DNA of 64,000 nucleotides from positions 434,001 through 498,000 of the forward strand of contig NZ_WKJO01000001.1 of NCBI RefSeq assembly GCF_009674605.1. Direction: 5' to 3'. The DNA comes from Haloferax litoreum (GTDB lineage: Archaea; Halobacteriota; Halobacteria; Halobacteriales; Haloferacaceae). The notes below the pieces were generated by a model. The model had not been told where the DNA came from. It worked only from the letters and a program-made list of their open reading frames with translations, and ran no database searches. This document shows, one piece after another, positions 18,597 through 26,203 of this stretch (positions are counted from its first letter, which is position 1; the number at the start of each line of letters is the position of its first letter). The position numbers were made by a program, and so were the translations under genes.

Positions 18597-19246
18597 CAGA
18601 GATGAATCAATCAACGACGGGACAGCACCGAATCGACATCGAAAAGCTCGGCGTCTTGAACTATCTCGGCGAGTTGGGCGTCACCGGTGTCGAATCTCGA
18701 CTCGGAAAACTGGCCGGAAAATCCACCGCCGTCCGCTCCGAAGTCGTCAAAAACGGGTTCGTCGACGAGGACAGTGTCGACCTGGCGTTCCCGTCGGAGA
18801 AGCGACTCGGCGTCAGAGTCGGCCTCAACGGCGTTCCCCACGGGTGCATCCTCGTGTTGTTCCCGCCAGCGAGTGCGAAACGCGCCGTCCGAATGATGCT
18901 CGCAGATACCAACGAGGACGTCGCCGACGTGTCGAACGACATGGCGGTCAGTTCCATCGTCGAACTCGGTGGGATGGTCGCAAACGGGTTCCTCGACGCG
19001 CTTGCAGACACGTTCGACCAGCACATCGCGACGTGGCCACCGGTCACGCGAAATAGCCAACTGCCACAGATTATCGAGCGAGCAGTCACCGACGAAGACG
19101 ACAGAGGCCTCTACCTCGAGACGAAGTTCCACATCACGAGCCACGACATCGACGTCGAACTCTACTTGTTCCCGGAGAACGAGGTGTTCGTCGAGATTCT
19201 GAACCGCCTCGACATGGACACAGTTGCCGCGGGGGTCGAGTCGTGA
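18593..19246 (+). CDS. cheC: CheC-like protein lacking the ExxN phosphatase residues, 217 aa
   Basis: The fold is that of CheC/CheX/FliY CheY-P phosphatases. Two internal sites are expected, each with Glu-x-x-Asn. The first reads LGELGVTGVES (E27-x-x-V30) and the second IVELGGMVANGF (E-x-x-G). Both lack the Asn that positions the attacking water, so phosphatase activity is doubtful. It may serve as a CheD- or CheY-binding partner instead. The ATG overlaps the cheA stop, and the stop overlaps the next start (GTGA). Confidence 0.75.
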   Translation: MTEMNQSTTGQHRIDIEKLGVLNYLGELGVTGVESRLGKLAGKSTAVRSEVVKNGFVDEDSVDLAFPSEKRLGVRVGLNGVPHGCILVLFPPASAKRAVRMMLADTNEDVADVSNDMAVSSIVELGGMVANGFLDALADTFDQHIATWPPVTRNSQLPQIIERAVTDEDDRGLYLETKFHITSHDIDVELYLFPENEVFVEILNRLDMDTVAAGVES

Positions 19247-20541
19247 AGTTAAACGTCAACGCACTCGGCACGTTCTACGAGATGGCCCGCGAGGGTGCTG
19301 GACTCGCCGCGACGCGCCTGAACTCGATGTCGGAGTTCGATAGCCGTGTGAAAGTCACCCGACTCCACTTCACGCACCGCTCTGAGATTCGCAACGAACT
19401 CGACGACGGCGGCGAGAAAGTCGGGATTCGTGTCACCATGGACGGCGAACTCTCGGGGACCTCTCTCTTGTTGTTCGACCACGAGAGCGCACTCTCGGTG
19501 GCCGGCACACTCGTCGACGACGTGGACGACGAAGCGACCAACGAACTGGCGACGAGCGCCATCGTCGAACTCTGTCACATCATGAACAGTGGGTTCGTCG
19601 ATGGATGGGCCGACGTGCTGCAGGCGGAAATCGACGTGTCCGCCCCCGAGTACGTCATCGGCGACACGGCGACGGCGTTCATCGACGAGGACGAGTTCAC
19701 CAACATGCACGAGGAGTTGGCACTCGTCTTCCAGAGCCAAATCGAGACGACCGGGACCGAATTCGGGTTCGAACACTACCTCATCCCCGAACACGACTCT
19801 ATCTCTCGTCTCTTCGAGACGCAGACGGACGACGAGGGTATCGAGTACGAGAAACTCGCCGGGTTCGACCAGATGGCCCAGCACGGTGCCACCCGCGTCG
19901 CCGAAAACCTCACACGGATGACGAACATCGAGATGGGCGTCGACATCCGCCGTATCAACTTCATCTCGCTCGACGCCATCCCGGAGACGGTTCCGAACGA
20001 ACCACTCGTCAGCGTCGCGTTCAGTTTCAGTGGGACACTCGGCGGGTACCTCCTGTTCCTGTTCGACCCGAAGTCGGCGAACGAACTCGTCGCCGCCACC
20101 GTCGGCGAGTCTCCCGGCGGCGGACTCGGTGCCTTCGAGCAGGACGCCATCAAAGAGTTGAGCAACGTCATGACGAGTGGCCTCCTCGACGGGTGGGCGA
20201 ACATGCTCGACGCGACCATCGACCACTCGACGCCTGCCTACTCTCACGACATGGGTGCCGCAGTCGTCGACCCCCTCATCGTCGGTCTGAGCGAGGTTCA
20301 GGAGTTCGCATTCGTCTTCGACACGCGCATCCACGCCGTCGACAGGGAGTTCGACGTGGATATCTACGCGATTCCAGACGAGTCGGACCTCGAAGCGGCA
20401 CTGGACCGACTCGACGCCCGACGCATCGACGAGTCGCTGGAACACGACGTCGAAGAGACCGAGTTCGAAGCTCAAGAGTTCGACGCCGACGTCGTCGAAG
20501 AGATTGCGGCCGGCACGTTCGAGGAGGTCGACGACCTGTGA
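19243..20541 (+). CDS. cheC: Tandem CheC-like protein with two CheC units, 432 aa
   Basis: The protein is twice the usual CheC length (about 200 residues) and repeats the fold: TSLLLFDHESALSVAGTL in the first half matches GYLLFLFDPKSANELVAA in the second. Four motif positions are expected. They read FYEMAREG (ExxR), VELCHIMNSG (ExxH), FDQMAQHG (no ExxN) and KELSNVMTSG (ExxN). Only the last is complete, so the protein probably keeps one active phosphatase site against CheY-P. The GTG start overlaps the previous stop, and the stop overlaps cheD. Confidence 0.78.
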   Translation: MKLNVNALGTFYEMAREGAGLAATRLNSMSEFDSRVKVTRLHFTHRSEIRNELDDGGEKVGIRVTMDGELSGTSLLLFDHESALSVAGTLVDDVDDEATNELATSAIVELCHIMNSGFVDGWADVLQAEIDVSAPEYVIGDTATAFIDEDEFTNMHEELALVFQSQIETTGTEFGFEHYLIPEHDSISRLFETQTDDEGIEYEKLAGFDQMAQHGATRVAENLTRMTNIEMGVDIRRINFISLDAIPETVPNEPLVSVAFSFSGTLGGYLLFLFDPKSANELVAATVGESPGGGLGAFEQDAIKELSNVMTSGLLDGWANMLDATIDHSTPAYSHDMGAAVVDPLIVGLSEVQEFAFVFDTRIHAVDREFDVDIYAIPDESDLEAALDRLDARRIDESLEHDVEETEFEAQEFDADVVEEIAAGTFEEVDDL

Positions 20542-21056
20542 AGACGTTCGACTTCGGCGACGACGACGTGGAGTCGACTCGCGAAGAACGCCTCGTCGGT
20601 GTCTCTGGATATCACGTCACGAGCGAGGGCGAGACGCTCATCGCCTACGGCCTCGGCGCGTGCATCGCCATCGCACTCTGGGATACCGACAGCAAAGTCG
20701 GAGCACTCGCACACACACTCTTGCCACGGCAGGACACGGGTCTCGGTGCATCCTCGGGGAAGTACGTCGACGCCGCCATCCAGACGATGCTCCGCGAGAT
20801 GGTCGAAGCGGGCGCTGGGTACTCGACTATCGAAGCGCGACTCGTCGGCGGCGCGGATATCTTCGAACTCAAAGCGCTCGGCAAGGGTGTCGGCACGAAG
20901 AACGTCGCCGTCGCCCGCGAGGAACTCGACCGTCTCGACGTTCCCATCGTCGCCGAAGCGACTGGTGGCGAACACGGTCGAACCGTCGAGTTCGACACCG
21001 CGACCGGACGACTCGAAGTCACCACCGCACACGCTGACGACGTCGAAGTACTGTAG
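20538..21056 (+). CDS. cheD: CheD-type receptor glutamine deamidase, 172 aa
   Basis: CheD deamidates receptor glutamines and binds CheC. The signature GLGACIAIALWDTDSKVGALAHTLLP is present, with the nucleophile C42 and H59 at the usual spacing of 17. The third triad position, Thr six residues before the Cys, is Ala36 here. Activity may therefore be weak, or the protein may be mainly a regulator. The GTG at 20538 overlaps the cheC-cheC stop by four bases; longer readings extend into the previous gene and are rejected. It is the last gene of the operon. Confidence 0.87.
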   Translation: MKTFDFGDDDVESTREERLVGVSGYHVTSEGETLIAYGLGACIAIALWDTDSKVGALAHTLLPRQDTGLGASSGKYVDAAIQTMLREMVEAGAGYSTIEARLVGGADIFELKALGKGVGTKNVAVAREELDRLDVPIVAEATGGEHGRTVEFDTATGRLEVTTAHADDVEVL

Positions 21057-21128
21057 CGAAAGTCTACTACCTACACGCAGAACGAGTGGTGGAAGGAGGG
21101 AGTTTGTCGGTCGATTCGTGTTACGCGC

Positions 21129-21587
21129 TCACTGGAACGTAAACGAGAGTGCGAGCGGGGTGCCGTTGGTGAGATTGTCGCTCACCGGGCAGCGTTCTTC
21201 GACCGCCGAGAGCCACGTTTGGATGGTCTCGTCGGACGCGTCGACGGTGGCCGAGATGTCGACACGAATCTCTTCGTAGCCTGCGCGGGAGTCGTCGCTC
21301 ATCCCCATGAACTTCGCGGGGTCGAGGTCACCCGCGATGTTGATTTCGAGGTCACGTACGTCGAGGTCCATCTCGCGGGCGACCTGGTGGGCGGTGACGT
21401 TCATGCACCCGGCGAGTGCACCGAGGAGGTACTCGACGGGGTTCGGGCCGACGTCGGTCCCACCGAGTGTGGCAGGTTCGTCGACGACGAACTCGAAGTC
21501 GCGGGTCGAGATGCGGGTCTTGGTGTGGCTTTCCGCCTGTGCGCTGACGTCGAAGGTGAGGATTCGAGACTGAGTTTCTGTGGACAT
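21129..21587 (-). CDS. OsmC/Ohr-family peroxide-defence protein, 152 aa
   Basis: OsmC-fold thiol peroxidases reduce organic hydroperoxides with two cysteines. Both are visible: one in LLGALAGCMNVTAHQVA (about residue 61) and the second in AVEERCPVSDNLTNGTPL. The second lies in the YhfA-type CPV motif rather than the Ohr type. Length and fold order are normal. It is convergent with cheD and separate from the che operon. The start follows a clean ATG at 21587. Confidence 0.88.
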   Translation of the reverse strand: MSTETQSRILTFDVSAQAESHTKTRISTRDFEFVVDEPATLGGTDVGPNPVEYLLGALAGCMNVTAHQVAREMDLDVRDLEINIAGDLDPAKFMGMSDDSRAGYEEIRVDISATVDASDETIQTWLSAVEERCPVSDNLTNGTPLALSFTFQ

Positions 21588-21689
21588 ATCTCAAAATTCA
21601 CTCGCTACAGTATTAACCCCAATTAGCGCTTCTCAAGCTTCGAGAAGCGTGTTAGTGACTGTCTGGCCCGTCAAGTGGCGACACTCCCC

Positions 21690-22244
21690 TCACGCAGAAT
21701 CGGACTGGTCGGCGAGGACGTCGTCGAGGCCCCACTCTTCGGCCCGAGTACGGGCCTCTCGTCTGGCCTCGGAGCGAATCGCCTCGATAGCCTCGGCGTC
21801 GGCGAGGAACGCCTCGACAGAACTCTGGTCGCGTCCCTCTTCGCGGCGGTAGTCGGGCGCTGCCGCTGTCGTTCGCTCGGCCAATCGTTCGTCGCCAGCG
21901 AGGGTGCGTGCCGGTTCGCCCGGCGGGACGCGAAACTCGACAGTCTCGTGTGCTTCTGCGAGTTCGTCGGCGTCGACGGCGTGGACTGTGACTCGGGTCG
22001 GGCCGGTGACGGCGAACCCGTCTAAGCCATCTCGTCCCCCACAGTCCCGTTCGGTGTCGTACGCGAGTACCGGGATACCGTCTTCGAAGGTGACGACGCC
22101 CCTCGTCGCTTCGCCGAGAAGGAGCGCATCCTGCGGTTCGAAGACGACGTATCCGGTGAGGCTCTCGTCGAGGACCGTTTCGAGCACCTCGCCCGGGTCG
22201 TCGACCACGCGTGACCTGAGAAGTGCGCCGCGCGGAATCCTCAT
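21690..22244 (-). CDS. Unknown protein paired with the MinD-like ATPase, 184 aa
   Basis: A soluble, acidic protein. The N-terminal 110 residues look like a small beta-rich domain (LTGYVVFEPQDALLLGEATRGVVTFEDG). The C-terminal part is a charged helix rich in Ala, Glu and Arg (AEAIEAIRSEARREARTRAEEWGL). Its ATG overlaps the stop of the minD-like gene (ATGA), so the two are co-translated and probably act together. I do not recognise the family. A role as effector or cargo adaptor of the ATPase is inference from the overlap. Confidence 0.65.
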   Translation of the reverse strand: MRIPRGALLRSRVVDDPGEVLETVLDESLTGYVVFEPQDALLLGEATRGVVTFEDGIPVLAYDTERDCGGRDGLDGFAVTGPTRVTVHAVDADELAEAHETVEFRVPPGEPARTLAGDERLAERTTAAAPDYRREEGRDQSSVEAFLADAEAIEAIRSEARREARTRAEEWGLDDVLADQSDSA

Positions 22245-23014
22245 ACGCGGTCGGGGACGACGGCGCTCTTGAACCGCTCTGCGACGTCTCGACCGTCACC
22301 ATCGCGCACGTCCAGTCGTGCTGCCGCCTCGCGAAAGGCGTCTGCCGCCGCGTCGTCCGGCGCGTGTGCCAACAGGGGTTCACCGGCCCGACGGGCGGCC
22401 CGGACGGCGTCACTCTCTGGAACCGACGCGAGAGTCTGTCCCCCGAAGTAGCGACTCGCCTGTTCGGCGATTCGGTCGACGTTCTCGTCCGGTCGGACGC
22501 GATTGAACACGACACCTGCCGTGTCGGTCCCGTACGAGTGGGCGTACTCCTGTACCTTCAGCCCGTCCGACAGTGACGGTACCGTCGGTTGCAAGACGAC
22601 GACGATTCGGTCGGCGAGTACGATTGGTAAGACCGCACTCTTCGACCCGAGGGCGGCGGGCGAGTCGAGCAAGAGCACGTCGGTGTCGCGAGCGAGTTCG
22701 GCGACCACGTCACGGAGTCGTATCGGGTCTGCCGCTTCGAACGCGGCGAGACTCGTTCCACAGGGGACGACGGACATCCCGAATCGCTCGTAGACGGCGT
22801 CGTCGACGCTGGCGTCTCGGTCCTCGACGAGCAAGTCGTGGAGGGTCACGTCGGCGTCGTCCAGACCGGCGTGAAACAGCAGGTTCGCCATCCCCGTGTC
22901 GGCGTCGATGACGGTCACGTCGTACTCCTCGGCGAGCGCCATCCCCAGCGCGAGCGTACTCGTCGTCTTTCCCGTGCCGCCTTTCCCACTGGCGACGGCG
23001 AACGCCTCGACCAT
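22241..23014 (-). CDS. minD: MinD/ParA-family ATPase, 257 aa
   Basis: A deviant Walker A (SGKGGTGKTT, residues 9-18), switch I region (VIDADTGMANLLFHAGLDD) and switch II (LLLDSPAALG) place it in the MinD group of positioning ATPases. These dimerise on ATP and bind membranes or polar complexes; in haloarchaea a MinD paralogue is known to affect polar placement of motility and chemotaxis structures. No amphipathic C-terminal membrane helix is obvious. The ATG at 23014 gives the standard start just before the P-loop; an ATG at 23041 would add nine basic residues. Its position next to the che genes is suggestive but not proof. Confidence 0.85.
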   Translation of the reverse strand: MVEAFAVASGKGGTGKTTSTLALGMALAEEYDVTVIDADTGMANLLFHAGLDDADVTLHDLLVEDRDASVDDAVYERFGMSVVPCGTSLAAFEAADPIRLRDVVAELARDTDVLLLDSPAALGSKSAVLPIVLADRIVVVLQPTVPSLSDGLKVQEYAHSYGTDTAGVVFNRVRPDENVDRIAEQASRYFGGQTLASVPESDAVRAARRAGEPLLAHAPDDAAADAFREAAARLDVRDGDGRDVAERFKSAVVPDRV

Positions 23015-23138
23015 ATCACCACGTGCCTGTCGTCTTCGCATAAGTGTTCGGAAGGATGGTTTACGTGCGCCGGCGAATCTCGACTCGTTTAGGAACAACA
23101 GTTATTGTTTTCGAGATGAGTCAAACAAACAGGAAATA

Positions 23139-23246
23139 ATGGCTTCTGTTGCAATCGGAACGTTGTCTTTTGTGGTCGATGGGTCGACACTCGCCGTCTA
23201 CGCGACGCTCGCAACCATCGCGCTCATCGTCTACCTGAATCTGTAA
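23139..23246 (+). CDS. Very small single-span membrane peptide, 35 aa
   Basis: The reading from the ATG at 23139 to TAA at 23246 codes for a peptide starting MASVAIGTLSFVVDGS, with one hydrophobic span (STLAVYATLATIALIVYLNL) to the C-terminus. Gene-like codon use continues through the frame, and AT-rich sequence with AGGAA precedes the start. It is divergent from minD and tail-to-tail with the CobD-like gene. Whether it is expressed is not known; the tidy span and clean start are the support. Confidence 0.45.
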   Translation: MASVAIGTLSFVVDGSTLAVYATLATIALIVYLNL

Positions 23247-23296
23247 CGGGTGCGTGTGCGCCCAGTCGGGCGAAAATCGTGGGACGAGTCGCCTCC

Positions 23297-24310
23297 TCAG
23301 ACCGCTTCGGCGAGTGCGTCGAGGAGGCCGTCGTTCTCGTGCGGACGGCGGACGTTTATGCGAACGTGGGAGTCGAGGCCGCGATAGTATCGGGCGTCTC
23401 GAACCGCGTATCCGCGTTTTCTGGTCTCTCCGAGGACTCGGTCGACATCGTCGGCCCGAAACAAGACGAGCGAACTGTCGGCCGGGTACACCTCGTAACC
23501 GAACGTTTCGAGTTCCGAGACCATCCGGGGTCGCTCTCGGGCGATTCGGTCGCGGGTCTCTTCGAGGAACTCCTCCTGTTTGAGGCAGTAGGTCGCCGCC
23601 TCGACGGCCGGTGCCGACAGTACCCACGTACACCGCGCACGAGTGAGTTTGTCGCGGAGTTCGCCCGTCGCGGCGGCGAATCCTGCCCTGAGCGACGGGA
23701 CGCCGAAGACGTTCGTCACCGAGTGGAGCGTGATGACACCGTCGAGGCCGGCGGTACTCGGCAGGCGGGTGAACCCGAGGAACGACTCGTCGACGAGGAG
23801 TGGCGTGTCGGCAGACTGGCACTCGTCGACGAACGCCCGGAGGTCTGACGTCGGGTACGCCGACCCCATCGGGTTGCTCGGGTGACTGAGAATCACTGCG
23901 GCGTGTTCGCCAGGGTCGACGTCGTCCAGAATTCGGTCGTACGGCACGTGGACCGGTTCGCCACCTTGCAGACGGATTTCACGCGCGTACTCGCCACAGC
24001 AGGGTGCAGGAATCGCGACGGTGTCACCGGGAGAGACAGTCACACCGATTGCGAGTCTGAGACCTTCGATGACGCCTGCTGACGGGACGATTTGGTCTGG
24101 GTCGCATCCGACGTACTCGGCAGCGGCGACGCGAAACTCCGAGTAATCGTCGAGGGAGTAGCGGCGGGACGTCGAAAACGCCGACTCGTAGATACCGGCG
24201 AGGCCTGGTGGCCGTTCTGGGTTCGAACCCAGGCTGAAATCTACGAGCGTATGGTCTGCGGTCCCGCCGTGCGTAACGGGGTCGACGTCGGGTACCGAAC
24301 CGGGGTCCAT
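23297..24310 (-). CDS. CobD/HisC-like fold-type I aminotransferase homologue lacking the PLP lysine, 337 aa
   Basis: It is a full-length paralogue of the CobD at 25142: the same opening (MDP-SV...HGGT.D), the same LRLA, YAREIRLQGG and LDSHVRINVRRP blocks. The residue that should form the Schiff base with PLP, in a motif of type S-L-T-K-x-F-G, is Asn200 here (SVTNVFGVPSLRAGF), codon AAC read from the complement of 23711-23713. The loop motif PNNPTG has also changed to PSNPMG. The Asp that binds the PLP ring nitrogen (LLVDESFL) and the C-terminal Arg remain. It is probably a pseudoenzyme or an enzyme with a new role. It is the last gene of the cobamide cluster. Confidence 0.85.
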   Translation of the reverse strand: MDPGSVPDVDPVTHGGTADHTLVDFSLGSNPERPPGLAGIYESAFSTSRRYSLDDYSEFRVAAAEYVGCDPDQIVPSAGVIEGLRLAIGVTVSPGDTVAIPAPCCGEYAREIRLQGGEPVHVPYDRILDDVDPGEHAAVILSHPSNPMGSAYPTSDLRAFVDECQSADTPLLVDESFLGFTRLPSTAGLDGVITLHSVTNVFGVPSLRAGFAAATGELRDKLTRARCTWVLSAPAVEAATYCLKQEEFLEETRDRIARERPRMVSELETFGYEVYPADSSLVLFRADDVDRVLGETRKRGYAVRDARYYRGLDSHVRINVRRPHENDGLLDALAEAV

Positions 24311-24408
24311 GGTCTCTTGCTAGATACGAGCCATATTCAATTCTTCTTAATAGACTTGTTATGTACCGGTGATAATTTTTCGGTATATGTGCCCTCACTC
24401 CACCGATT

Positions 24409-25149
24409 TCAAATTCGTGAGACGTCTGCCCTGTCGTCGGCGACGACCCCGTACTGCGCCGAGTCGACATCTCGTGGAATCGACACTGTCGCGTATCGCG
24501 AGTCGAGACTCGCCAGAAGTGCGTCACGGACGCAGACGCGTGCTGCGTGCCCCACTGGGGTCGCACTTCCAGAGAACGACTCCGACTCGCCAGCAGGGTC
24601 GGAGGCGGCGATTACGGCATCTGTCGTCGTCCCCGGCGACCCACACCGTGACAGTAACGTCGCGGCCTTCGCTTCGGCGGCAACCGCGACGAGGTTCGCC
24701 AGAGCACCCGGTTCCAGTGCCCGCGTCGTCCCGACGACGACGTTTACCGTACCGAGGTGGTCGTCGTCGCTCGGGGACGACGGCCGGTTCGTCTCTCCGA
24801 GCGTGCCTTCCTCGCTGGCGTCTGCGTCTTCCGACTCGAACTCCATCGGCAGCGCCGCCGGGTTGGACACGCCAGCAGTGACGATGGCCTCGACCGGTCC
24901 GAAGCGGGCGCGCCGGGCGTGCTGTTGTTCGACGCCCGTCAACAGCGTCGGCCCCGTCTCCTCGAACCCCGCGTCAGTCCGTCGTCGGTCGATGTAGGCG
25001 TCGAGGTCGGTCTCTGGCCACCCGTCGGGGACGGTCACGTTGTAGGCGACTGGGCCGTGTGACTCCCCTCCGGCGTATCCCGTCGAAAGCCAACGCGTCT
25101 CGGGGCGATAGATTCGGCAGACACCGTCGCGTTGTGTCGCCTCAAACAT
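24409..25149 (-). CDS. cbiZ: Adenosylcobinamide amidohydrolase CbiZ, 246 aa
   Basis: CbiZ cleaves the aminopropanol side chain from scavenged adenosylcobinamide to give adenosylcobyric acid, the archaeal salvage route. The family block around VEAIVTAGVSNPAALP and the later VNVVVGTTRALEPGALANLVAVAAEAK are clear. The ATG at 25149 overlaps the cobD stop by eight bases and fits a coupled operon; an ATG at 25161 would add four residues. Between the two blocks is an acidic insertion (EFESEDADASEEGTLGE), common in halophile enzymes. Confidence 0.87.
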   Translation of the reverse strand: MFEATQRDGVCRIYRPETRWLSTGYAGGESHGPVAYNVTVPDGWPETDLDAYIDRRRTDAGFEETGPTLLTGVEQQHARRARFGPVEAIVTAGVSNPAALPMEFESEDADASEEGTLGETNRPSSPSDDDHLGTVNVVVGTTRALEPGALANLVAVAAEAKAATLLSRCGSPGTTTDAVIAASDPAGESESFSGSATPVGHAARVCVRDALLASLDSRYATVSIPRDVDSAQYGVVADDRADVSRI

Positions 25150-26152
25150 CGGCGAGTGCACGGAGGAGTTCGTCGTTCTCTTCGGGGCGTTTCACGGCGA
25201 CGCGGACGTGCGAATCGAGCGTCGGGAACGTCGTCGCGTCGCGGATGGCGACACCGCGTTCGCGGGCCGCCTCGACCACCGAATCTACGTCGCGGTCACC
25301 CACGTCGAACAGGAGGTAGGGCGCGTCTGACGGGGACACGTCGAACTGCTCCGACACCGACTCGGCGATACGCGCTCGTTCGCGTGCGACACGGGTGCGG
25401 GTGTCTTCGACGAACGCGGTCTGTCGCATGCAGAAGGCGCCGACTCGTGCTGCGGGTGTCGAAAGCGACCACGAGCGCCGAGCGACGGCGAGTCGGTCGC
25501 CGAGGTCACCGGTTGCGACGGCGAATCCCGCCCGAATACCGGGGAGACCGAACATCTTGGTCAGCGAGCGAGCGACGACCACGCCGGGTTCGCCCGCGAG
25601 ACTCGGCGCGTCGGTGAAGTCGAGGAACGCCTCGTCCACGACGAGGACGGTATCGGCGTCGCGGCATCGAGACGCAAAGGCACGAAGTCGGTCGGGGTCT
25701 GCGAGTTCGCCAGTCGGATTGTTGGGCGTACAGACGACTGCAACCTCGTGTGGTTCCGGGTCGACGTCGAGAATCTCGTCGTGTCCGACGGCGACTGGGT
25801 CGGCCCCTTGCAGTCGAATCTCGCGGTCGTACTCACTGAAACTCGGTTCGGGGACGAGCGCCGAGTCGCCGGGGGTAAGCGTAACCTCGAACGCGAGTCG
25901 GAGCGCTTCGAGTCCACCGGCGGTCGGGACCACCGAGTCGGCGTCGCAGTCGACGTAGTCTGACGCCGCCGCTCGAAAGTCGCCGTAGTCGTCGTCGGGG
26001 TACCGTGTCGAGGCTGTGAGTGCGTCAGCGTACACGTCTTCCACGCCGGCCGGCCGGACAGAGTTGGTGTTCGCGCTGAAGTCCAGAACTGACTCGTCGG
26101 TTGTTCCACCGTGAGGGACGCGCGTCGCCCGTGCGACGGATTCAGGGTCCAT
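25142..26152 (-). CDS. cobD: Threonine-phosphate decarboxylase CobD, 336 aa
   Basis: CobD makes (R)-1-amino-2-propanol phosphate, which links the corrin ring to the nucleotide loop. It has the full HisC/CobD set: TPNNPTG, the ring-nitrogen Asp (VLVVDEAFLDF), PLP lysine K199 (SLTKMFGLPGIRAGF), and HVRVAVKRP for the substrate carboxylate or phosphate. It is clustered with cbiB, whose product attaches this arm. The intact K199 contrasts with Asn200 in the neighbour at 23297. Confidence 0.88.
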   Translation of the reverse strand: MDPESVARATRVPHGGTTDESVLDFSANTNSVRPAGVEDVYADALTASTRYPDDDYGDFRAAASDYVDCDADSVVPTAGGLEALRLAFEVTLTPGDSALVPEPSFSEYDREIRLQGADPVAVGHDEILDVDPEPHEVAVVCTPNNPTGELADPDRLRAFASRCRDADTVLVVDEAFLDFTDAPSLAGEPGVVVARSLTKMFGLPGIRAGFAVATGDLGDRLAVARRSWSLSTPAARVGAFCMRQTAFVEDTRTRVARERARIAESVSEQFDVSPSDAPYLLFDVGDRDVDSVVEAARERGVAIRDATTFPTLDSHVRVAVKRPEENDELLRALADV

Positions 26153-26203
26153 GCTCTCCCCCTGAGGCAGTCTCAGCGTCCATTCTCTGCCCCGTCGATA
26201 GCC

